NCBI GenBank assembly: GCA_022447485.1
Contig: JAKVCH010000193.1
Location: forward strand, 1-6,182
DNA length: 6,182 nt
Direction: 5' to 3'
Source of the DNA: Polyangiaceae bacterium
GTDB taxonomy: Bacteria > Myxococcota_A > Polyangia > Polyangiales > Polyangiaceae
The stretch's first letter is position 1. Every line of letters begins with the position of its first letter. Of this stretch, positions 1 through 5,052 are shown piece by piece. The position numbers and the translations under genes were made by a program. The notes under the pieces are model-generated. The model saw nothing but the letters and a program-made list of their open reading frames with translations. It was not told the DNA's origin and searched no databases.

Positions 1-609
1 CAAGAATTTCTTCAATTTGCGCTCAGCTCCCCGATAGTTCTTCTTTTTGAGCTCAAGCAGGCCCTCTTCGAAGAGATGTCCTTGATCGGAGTTCGTCAGC
101 AACGGCAAGGGCTCGTCATCTCGCTCCGACTTCTGAGCCACGCGGATCGAAATCCCCGGGGCTTGGCGCGAGAAATGCTCCTCCGACGTCGTGGCCACGG
201 CATCATTCGTCGACTTCCTGGTCAAGGTCGGCTCCTTGGCGCCTTGCGCCTTCAAGACCCAAACGCCACCTTGAGGAAGCTCGTCGGCTTCAGGCACGCC
301 TCTCTCTTCCCTGTCTGGATGGGCGTACACAACCGGAAGCACTCGTCCCGCGGAATGTACCTCGTTCGACTGTTCTTGATTTGCGCCACCCGGCTGCCCA
401 GGCTCTTCACCCTGGCCGATAGCAGCCAGCTGCTTCTTTTGAGTGGCAGAGCTGCTTGAAAGAGCGAAGTCTGGCTCCGAGGAGCTCTGCTGACCAGCAT
501 CTCTCGGCGGATGAACCTGGCCCTTTGATGCACATGAAGCAATGAAAAATGAATTTGTTGCAATAATCGCAATTAGCAGCCTCCCTCTTCCGGAAAAAAG
601 GCGCGCCAT
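1..609 (-). CDS. Lipoprotein with TPR-like C-terminal segment (5' part, runs off left edge)
   Basis: An uninterrupted minus-strand frame of 203 codons runs from ATG 609-607 to the window edge. Residues 1-26 form a lipoprotein signal: basic MARLFSGRGR, a hydrophobic stretch, then the lipobox IASC with Cys26 as the likely lipidated residue. Ala at +2 fits outer-membrane sorting. Residues 27-175 are polar and Ser/Gln/Glu-rich with little predicted fold. At 177-203 a helix pair begins (HLFEEGLLELKKKNYRGAER), resembling the first TPR of YbgF/CpoB-like or other TPR lipoproteins. Function is unknown; a periplasm-facing scaffold or envelope-assembly role is inference. The frame stays open up to a TAA at 726-724, so ATGs at 660 and 690 are possible starts. 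I prefer 609 because it puts the basic n-region at the N-terminus and has a weak GAAAG 7 nt upstream. The gene is divergent from pssA. Confidence 0.75.
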   Translation of the reverse strand, partial: MARLFSGRGRLLIAIIATNSFFIASCASKGQVHPPRDAGQQSSSEPDFALSSSSATQKKQLAAIGQGEEPGQPGGANQEQSNEVHSAGRVLPVVYAHPDREERGVPEADELPQGGVWVLKAQGAKEPTLTRKSTNDAVATTSEEHFSRQAPGISIRVAQKSERDDEPLPLLTNSDQGHLFEEGLLELKKKNYRGAERKLKKFL

Positions 610-736
610 AGAGAGACTTTCACAATGAAATCCTTGATGAAATGCGAAATTATCGATCATCCAGCGGGTAGGATACTCGGAACCAATCATGGGGGCCAAA
701 ATTGACGCGGATCGCGGAGACCATTAGGTTCGCCCC
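610..736. promoter_or_regulatory. Divergent intergenic region between the lipoprotein gene and pssA
   Basis: This 127-bp gap must hold the start signals of both divergent genes. For pssA a -35-like TTGACG (702-707, five of six consensus bases) stands 17 bp before a weak -10 TAGGTT (725-730). Transcription would then begin at or near the GTG at 737. For the lipoprotein, the minus strand has GATAAT (654-649, five of six) without a good -35; transcription from it would begin about 33 nt before ATG 609, which favours that start. Near it, ATGAAATCC (625-633) and ATGAAATGC (637-645) form a direct repeat 12 bp apart, and TTTCA/TGAAA (618-622/626-630) is a small inverted repeat. These are inspections by eye; no regulator is identified. 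Confidence 0.35.
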
Positions 737-1708
737 GTGGAGAATGAGGCCGAGCATCCCAGCTCAACCAAAGACTTGAGTGCACCGGAGAAAACGCGCC
801 GTCGTCGGCGGGCGCGAAGAGCTCGTCGCGCGCCTCGACCTCGTCGAGTTGACCTACGGAAAACCCTTTTCGTGCTACCGAATGCGGTGACAATCGCAGC
901 GATTTTTTGCGGATTTAATGCGATCAAGATTATTGCCAACGCCGAGCAAGGGGTTGACAGTGATGCCTTCTATCGTGCTGCCGTACTCTTAATCTTAGCC
1001 ATGTTTTTCGATCTGATGGACGGACGGGTCGCAAGAATGACCCGGACCCAAAGCGCCTTTGGCCTCCAATTAGATAGCCTGGCTGATATTGTTTCCTTTG
1101 GCGTGGCTCCAGCGATTCTTGTTTATCAGTGGGTCCTTTACCGATTCGGGCTCCTCGGACTGTTCGCCTCCTTCAGCTTCCTGGCCTGCGCCGCCATTCG
1201 CCTTGCTCGCTTTAATGTCATTTCGAGTTCAGAATCAGGGGCGCCCACTGCTCCAGGTAAGTACATCATTGGGCTCCCCTCTCCCCCTGCATCTGGGGTG
1301 CTCATATCGCTCGTCGTTGCCAATCACGCTACAGACAATATTCTGGCCGAACCACAATACGGAGCCGTCATCTTAGGCATGACCGTTTTTATTGGTCTGC
1401 TGATGGTATCGAATGTTCGCTTTCGCAGCTTTAAAGACCTTCGACTCAACCCCGGCACCATTGCTCTCGTGCTCTTCGTCTTGCTCTCTTCAGCCTACGT
1501 CTGGCATCGCTACAACCCACAATTTGTGTTGGTTTGGTTGCTCACCTTTTACGTTCTGATTGGCGTCGTGGAGACGATTCGCATCTTGGTGCAGAAGTTT
1601 TCGACGGTGGCACCCCCCTCGAATGCAACTCCGCCATCTAGTGCCGCTCCGCCATCTAGCGCAGCTCCGCCATCTAGCGCAGCTCCGCCCTCATCAAGAC
1701 GAGACTGA
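737..1708 (+). CDS. pssA: CDP-diacylglycerol--serine O-phosphatidyltransferase (phosphatidylserine synthase, membrane type)
   Basis: This inner-membrane enzyme transfers phosphatidyl from CDP-diacylglycerol to L-serine, giving phosphatidylserine, the precursor of phosphatidylethanolamine. The CDP-alcohol phosphatidyltransferase signature is complete: Asp92, Asp95, Gly96, Ala99, Arg100, Gly109, Asp113 and Asp117, the metal and CDP ligands of the family. The PssA-typical segments RLARFN (155-160) and YIIGLPSPPASG (176-187) follow. About eight hydrophobic segments lie between residues 44 and 285. The ends are unusual: residues 19-37 are almost all Arg/Ala/Pro (KTRRRRRARRARR), and residues 292-320 are a Pro/Ser/Ala repeat. 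GTG 737 is the first possible start after an in-frame TAG at 725; only a weak AGG precedes it. The family core is usually about 230-290 residues, so the 323-residue length reflects these extensions. A lipoprotein gene follows 45 bp downstream, probably co-transcribed. Confidence 0.93.
   Translation: MENEAEHPSSTKDLSAPEKTRRRRRARRARRAPRPRRVDLRKTLFVLPNAVTIAAIFCGFNAIKIIANAEQGVDSDAFYRAAVLLILAMFFDLMDGRVARMTRTQSAFGLQLDSLADIVSFGVAPAILVYQWVLYRFGLLGLFASFSFLACAAIRLARFNVISSSESGAPTAPGKYIIGLPSPPASGVLISLVVANHATDNILAEPQYGAVILGMTVFIGLLMVSNVRFRSFKDLRLNPGTIALVLFVLLSSAYVWHRYNPQFVLVWLLTFYVLIGVVETIRILVQKFSTVAPPSNATPPSSAAPPSSAAPPSSAAPPSSRRD
1610..1696 (+). repeat. 18-bp in-frame tandem repeat at the 3' end of pssA
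   Basis: Four full units and a partial fifth encode APPSNA, TPPSSA, APPSSA, APPSSA and APPSS at residues 292-320 of PssA. Units 1646-1663 and 1664-1681 are identical at DNA level; 1628-1645 differs at three bases and 1610-1627 is the most diverged. The pattern suggests expansion by replication slippage. It forms a flexible Pro/Ser/Ala tail after the last membrane segment. The unit length keeps the frame, so copy-number change would lengthen or shorten the tail without breaking the enzyme. Confidence 0.9.
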
Positions 1709-1753
1709 AATCCTTCAGAAGCTATGAGAGATTTTCCCGCGATTCATTCCTCG

Positions 1754-2485
1754 ATGAAAAGATATCTGCTCTGCATCTCAGTGCTCCTTGCGGCCTGTCA
1801 GGCATCCCCCTCTGAATCACAAGATATTGCGGCACCAGTCGAGCCAAAACCATCCGAGGGCGAAGCTGAGCCAGTGATTCTCTGGCGCTATGAAAAAGAC
1901 GCTGCGGGCTTTCTTTTGACCTTTATCGATCAAAAAGGCGAATTTCATATCGCCGAACAACGCTCGGATGTTCCAGACGAATCTCGAAAACTTGTCAGGA
2001 TCATTCGTGAGGATCAGGCACCTGGCAGCGAAGAATTTGTCTACGTGAGTGATTTATCTCGTGAAGCGGAAAGCTTTGATGTTCGGCCTATGAAGCGAGC
2101 ACTCTGGGAAGATCAGGGCAAGGAAGGCCGCCAAGAGCGCTTAGCCGCTCTGCCAAAAATTGATTCTTCCGAAAACAAGGCCATCGATTCCCGCTCAGCT
2201 CGATCAAGCTTAGGGGCCGCAAAGGCTACTCTCTACGGAGCCAGTTGGTGTGGTGCCTGTCGAGCCGCTGAAAAATATCTTCGCGCTCAGGGCATTGAGG
2301 TACGCAAAGTCGATATTGAAGAAGACCCTCAGGGCCGCAAGGAAATGCAGACGCGCCTGAGAAGCGCTGGACTCCGGGGCTCGTCCATCCCTGTCTTGGA
2401 TATTGGAGGTATCGTCCTTCAAGGGTTTAGTCAGGGCGCAGTCGATGCAGCACTGAAGCGCGTCCTCAAGAAGCAAAGCCCTTGA
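1754..2485 (+). CDS. Lipid-anchored glutaredoxin-like thiol-disulfide protein
   Basis: The 243-residue protein starts with a short lipoprotein signal (MKRYLLCISVLLAAC; lipobox LAAC, Cys15), so it is probably anchored facing the periplasm. Residues 16-40 are a Ser/Pro/Glu linker. Residues 41-112 form a separate small region beginning VILWRYEKDAAGF and containing FVYVSDL (95-101); I cannot name it. Residues 156-240 are a thioredoxin-fold, glutaredoxin-like domain: beta strand ATLYGAS, redox motif C166-G-A-C169, helix, KVDIEEDP, then the cis-proline strand SSIPVLDIGG (Pro213) and a final helix after QGFS. Expected activity is reduction or exchange of disulfides; the substrate is unknown. An in-frame ATG at 1724 exists, but 1754 puts Lys-Arg directly before the hydrophobic core, as signal peptides require. 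Neither start has a good Shine-Dalgarno. The gene lies 45 bp behind pssA and probably shares its transcript. Confidence 0.82.
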   Translation: MKRYLLCISVLLAACQASPSESQDIAAPVEPKPSEGEAEPVILWRYEKDAAGFLLTFIDQKGEFHIAEQRSDVPDESRKLVRIIREDQAPGSEEFVYVSDLSREAESFDVRPMKRALWEDQGKEGRQERLAALPKIDSSENKAIDSRSARSSLGAAKATLYGASWCGACRAAEKYLRAQGIEVRKVDIEEDPQGRKEMQTRLRSAGLRGSSIPVLDIGGIVLQGFSQGAVDAALKRVLKKQSP

Positions 2486-2504
2486 ACCCGATGCCGCGCC
2501 AGCG

Positions 2505-2536
2505 GCTAGCCCCGAGCGAGGGCAACCCTGCCTAGC
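2505..2536. terminator. Imperfect hairpin in the convergent gap (possible terminator)
   Basis: The gap between the glutaredoxin-like gene and purU, whose 3' ends face each other, is only 68 bp. It can fold as GCTAG (2505-2509) with CTAGC (2532-2536), enclosing GC plus AGGG (2516-2517, 2519-2522), loop CAA (2523-2525), and CCCT plus GC (2526-2531). Bases 2510-2515 and 2518 are unpaired. There is no T-tract on either side, so it is not a classical intrinsic terminator; it may act as a transcript-end stabiliser or simply be chance. Confidence 0.3.
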
Positions 2537-2553
2537 ACTCGACGTCCCGGGGG

Positions 2554-3441
2554 TCAGTCGAAAACGACGGTCTTATTGCCGAGAGAGAGCACTCGATCTT
2601 CTAAGTGAGCCCGCACCGCCCGGGCTAGCACCACCTTTTCCAAGTCTCTGCCTTTACGAACAAGATCTTCCACATCGTCTCGATGGGAACACCGCACAAC
2701 ATCCTGCTCAATGATAGGGCCTTCATCTAGGTCAGGAGTGGCGTAATGGGCTGTTGCCCCAATTAACTTGACGCCGCGGGAGTGCGCCTGATGGTAAGGC
2801 CTTCCGCCAATAAACGCCGGTAAGAAGGAATGATGGATATTGATCACATGCCCAGAGAACGAAGATAAAAACTGGTCGCTTAATATTTGCATGTAGCGAG
2901 CAAGCACAACCAAATCGATCTTTTTTTCTTTTAGTAACTCTAACTCTTCCCTTTCCACGAGCGCCTTCTTCTCAGCCGTCTTGGGGAAAGTATAATAATC
3001 AATTCCGAACTGCTCAGCCACGGGCGCTAGGTCGGGGTGATTACTGATGATAATAGGAATCTCACAATTCAACTCACCTGCCCGCTGACGCAGAAGCAAG
3101 TCGTAAAGACAATGGTCGTATTTCGAAACAAAGAGAGCGACCTTCTTTTTCAGTGGCGCGCCGCCGGGGCTCTGACAGAAGAAAAGATCCACGGTCATAT
3201 CGAAACGCTCTGCAACTTCCTGAATTGCTCTTTCGAGGGTGCCTCGATCTGTGCTGAGAGCTGATAAGTCAAAAACAAGTCTTTGAAAGAATTGTCCCTG
3301 CTCCCGGTCTGTATGTTGATCGGAGCTCAAAATATTCGCCCCGTGACCGGCAAGCAATTGCGCCAACGAAGCCACCAATCCCGGGCGGTCAGCGCAGGAA
3401 ATCAACAATTTCGCCAAGGAAGATCCGGATTCAGATGTCAT
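2554..3441 (-). CDS. purU: Formyltetrahydrofolate deformylase
   Basis: PurU hydrolyses 10-formyltetrahydrofolate to tetrahydrofolate and formate in the cytoplasm. It supplies formate for the PurT step of purine synthesis and keeps the folate pool balanced. Residues 9-85 are an N-terminal ACT domain (LLISCADRPGLVASLAQLL, then GQFFQRLVF at 49-57), the regulatory module typical of this enzyme. Residues 98-290 are the formyltransferase fold, with the catalytic triad visible as Asn201 and His203 in INIHHSFLPAF and Asp239 in DEGPII. The ACT plus hydrolase arrangement and the length of 295 residues (family about 280-295) separate it from PurN and Fmt. ATG 3441 is the first possible start after an in-frame TAG at 3450-3448; only a weak TAGG precedes it. 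It lies downstream of glyA on the same strand but behind a strong terminator, so it probably has its own promoter. Confidence 0.95.
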   Translation of the reverse strand: MTSESGSSLAKLLISCADRPGLVASLAQLLAGHGANILSSDQHTDREQGQFFQRLVFDLSALSTDRGTLERAIQEVAERFDMTVDLFFCQSPGGAPLKKKVALFVSKYDHCLYDLLLRQRAGELNCEIPIIISNHPDLAPVAEQFGIDYYTFPKTAEKKALVEREELELLKEKKIDLVVLARYMQILSDQFLSSFSGHVINIHHSFLPAFIGGRPYHQAHSRGVKLIGATAHYATPDLDEGPIIEQDVVRCSHRDDVEDLVRKGRDLEKVVLARAVRAHLEDRVLSLGNKTVVFD

Positions 3442-3502
3442 GACGGCCTAGCTTCAAGCAAAACGACAAGAGGTGCAAGAGTTCAGCTCTCTCGTAAAAA
3501 AC

Positions 3503-3540
3503 AAAAAAAGACCCCACGGCAATCCGTCGAGTCTTTTTTC
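3503..3540 (-). terminator. Rho-independent terminator of glyA (near-symmetric)
   Basis: Read on the minus strand, GACTCGACGG (3533-3524), loop ATTG, and CCGTGGGGTC (3519-3510) form a ten-position stem with one G-U pair and one G-G mismatch, followed by seven T (3509-3503). A-tracts on the upstream side extend pairing with the T-tract. On the plus strand the same hairpin is followed by six T (3534-3539) but has two mismatches, so it could work weakly in both directions. It lies about 120 nt after the glyA stop and before purU, making them separate main transcripts. Confidence 0.82.
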
Positions 3541-3595
3541 TTTTGGGAGGAATATCCGAGCTGCCCAATCCGTGGGTTGAAGAACCCCAGGTTAT

Positions 3596-3646
3596 TGGAT
3601 GACTTTTGCGCCTGGATGACCTTTGCGCCTGGATGACCTTTGCGCC
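3596..3646. repeat. Three tandem copies of a 17-bp unit behind glyA
   Basis: Three head-to-tail copies of TGGATGACCTTTGCGCC occupy 3596-3612, 3613-3629 and 3630-3646. The second and third are identical; the first differs at one base (T for C in the middle). The array begins 8 bp past the glyA stop codon, inside its 3' untranslated region. The unit is not palindromic, there are no spacers, and 17 is not a multiple of three. It looks like a minisatellite made by slippage. Confidence 0.92.
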
Positions 3647-3654
3647 TACTCAAC

Positions 3655-4929
3655 TCAATCAACAGGGATGCCTGGAGGTGGGAAAGAATCGCAACATTCT
3701 TTCACCTCGCGCGCAACTTTTTCAATCACCTTATCGTCTTCCGGCGCAGCAACCACCTCGTTGATCCAATCGCCTAATAGTTTCGCCTCAGCGGCCTTCA
3801 TTCCGCGACTGGTAAATGACGACGTACCAATTCTGATGCCAGAGGGGTCGAAGGGTTTTCGAGGGTCGAAAGGAATTGAGTTGTAATTACAGACAATTCC
3901 TGCTCGGTCCAACGCCTGGGCCGCGACTTTTCCTGCAATGCCTTTGGCGGTAACGTCTGCAACAATTAGGTGGTTGTCTGTTCCGCCAGTGACGAGAGAA
4001 AAACCATGACCAAGCAGTGACTCCGCCAATGCTTGGGCATTATCCACAACATCTTTGGCGTACGCTTTAAACTCTGGCGTATTGGCCTCTTTCGCAGCCA
4101 CAGCAATGCCAGCAGTCACGTGGTTGTGGGGTCCGCCCTGAAGCCCGGGAAAAACTGCCCGATCAATGGCTTTGGCATGCTCTTCTTTGCACATAATCAC
4201 ACCACCACGGGGACCGCGAAGAGTCTTATGAGTGGTACTCGTCACGACATCTGCGATACCGACCGGACTCGGATGCTGCCCGCCTGCAACGAGACCAGAG
4301 ATATGGGCAATATCCGCGATCAATAATGCTCCTACATCATCAGCTATCTCACGAAACTTCGCAAAGTCGAGTGTTCGAGGATAAGCAGACGTGCCCGCCC
4401 AAATCAACTTGGGGCGATGCTCCTTGGCGAGGCGAGCCACCTCATCGAAATCAATGCGGTGATCGTCTTTGCGAACGCCATAACCGACACTGTTGAAGTA
4501 TTTTCCAGAAATACTCACTTTCCAACCGTGGGTGAGGTGCCCTCCTGCCGGTAAAGAGAGACCAAGAATGGGATCGCCAGGATCACAAAATGCTAAGTAG
4601 ACCGCTAGGTTCGCGGGGCTCCCACTATAGGGCTGCACGTTCACGTGCTCTGCTCCGAAAAGAGCCTTCATGCGGTTAATCGCTAAATTTTCGACTTGAT
4701 CGATGACCTGCTGGCCTTCGTAATAGCGTTTATCCGCGTAACCTTCCGAATACTTATTCGTCAGGATTGATCCTGTGGCTTCCAATACGGCGCGAGATGC
4801 ATAGTTCTCGCTCGCGATCAGTCGGATCTTATCGGTTTCGCGCTTCTCTTCCTCTTTGATCAAAGAGAAAATCTCTGGGTCGCGCTCGGATAGATGGGGG
4901 TCGTGGAGAATCGTCTGTTCTTTAGACAT
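3655..4929 (-). CDS. glyA: Serine hydroxymethyltransferase
   Basis: GlyA is a PLP enzyme of the cytoplasm that converts serine and tetrahydrofolate into glycine and 5,10-methylenetetrahydrofolate, the main source of one-carbon units. All family landmarks are present: LIASENYAS (37-45), LTNKYSEGY (56-64) and KRYYEG, GGHLTHG (129-135), the cofactor Asp206 and His209 in DIAHISGLVAGG, and the Schiff-base Lys235 in TTHKTLRGPRGG. The C-terminal SGIRIGTSSFTSRG binds the substrate carboxylate. The 424-residue length is normal and the protein appears intact. ATG 4929 is the first start after an in-frame TAA at 4944-4942. There is no Shine-Dalgarno; a -10-like TGTAAT ends 11 nt upstream, so the leader may be very short. 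Downstream lie the repeat array and terminator, then purU, which returns tetrahydrofolate from the formyl form. Confidence 0.97.
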   Translation of the reverse strand: MSKEQTILHDPHLSERDPEIFSLIKEEEKRETDKIRLIASENYASRAVLEATGSILTNKYSEGYADKRYYEGQQVIDQVENLAINRMKALFGAEHVNVQPYSGSPANLAVYLAFCDPGDPILGLSLPAGGHLTHGWKVSISGKYFNSVGYGVRKDDHRIDFDEVARLAKEHRPKLIWAGTSAYPRTLDFAKFREIADDVGALLIADIAHISGLVAGGQHPSPVGIADVVTSTTHKTLRGPRGGVIMCKEEHAKAIDRAVFPGLQGGPHNHVTAGIAVAAKEANTPEFKAYAKDVVDNAQALAESLLGHGFSLVTGGTDNHLIVADVTAKGIAGKVAAQALDRAGIVCNYNSIPFDPRKPFDPSGIRIGTSSFTSRGMKAAEAKLLGDWINEVVAAPEDDKVIEKVAREVKECCDSFPPPGIPVD

Positions 4930-5052
4930 GGGGTGCGAAGATTACACGAATCCCGGGGTGCTGGTAGGCGGAACTGACTCAATCAGGGTATTTTCTCAGG
5001 ATTCTGATAATCCTCGACGCAGCGACCGCACTCGGTATGCTCTGGGCGAATT
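4930..5052. promoter_or_regulatory. Divergent region between glyA and the kinase gene
   Basis: These 123 bp separate two divergent genes. A perfect inverted repeat, AGGATT (4998-5003) and AATCCT (5009-5014) around CTGAT, overlaps GATAAT (5006-5011), which matches five of six bases of a sigma-70 -10 element on the plus strand. Initiation from it would start about 35 nt before ATG 5053, but no good -35 stands 16-18 bp upstream. On the minus strand TGTAAT lies 11 nt before the glyA ATG, also without a clear -35. No glycine riboswitch or other structured leader is evident before glyA. Confidence 0.35.

Larger units (their letters stand above)
3442..3654 (-). promoter_or_regulatory. glyA-purU intergenic region
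   Basis: These 213 bp follow the glyA stop and precede purU. In minus-strand order they hold three 17-bp tandem repeats (3646-3596), a small GGGTT/AACCC hairpin with a four-base loop (3587-3574), the rho-independent terminator (3540-3503), and about 60 bp before the purU ATG that should carry its promoter. I could not pick a convincing -35/-10 pair there. No small ORF in this gap has coding character. Confidence 0.4.

Noticed and set aside
76..459. Plus-strand open frame of 127 codons
   Set aside because: It lies antisense to the lipoprotein frame, is Arg/Leu-rich without any recognisable motif, and has no start signal.
252..572. Minus-strand open frame of 106 codons
   Set aside because: It is in another frame of the same strand as the lipoprotein gene, which has a proper signal peptide and continues to the edge; this frame has only shadow composition.
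607..690. Upstream in-frame ATGs at 690 and 660 for the left lipoprotein
   Set aside because: They would add 17 or 27 residues ahead of the basic n-region and push the hydrophobic core away from the N-terminus. A -10-like GATAAT at 654-649 also lies inside this stretch. Not excluded completely.
3283..3636. Plus-strand open frame of 117 codons over the purU start and terminator
   Set aside because: It is antisense to purU, then crosses the terminator and part of the repeat array; its lysine/serine-rich composition comes from those structures.
3596..3646. CRISPR-like array
   Set aside because: The units are directly joined with no spacers, are only 17 bp long, and no cas gene is in the window.
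4930..5052. Glycine riboswitch or other folate-related leader before glyA
   Set aside because: The gap is short, shared with a divergent gene, and I see no tandem aptamer-like stems or expression-platform terminator.
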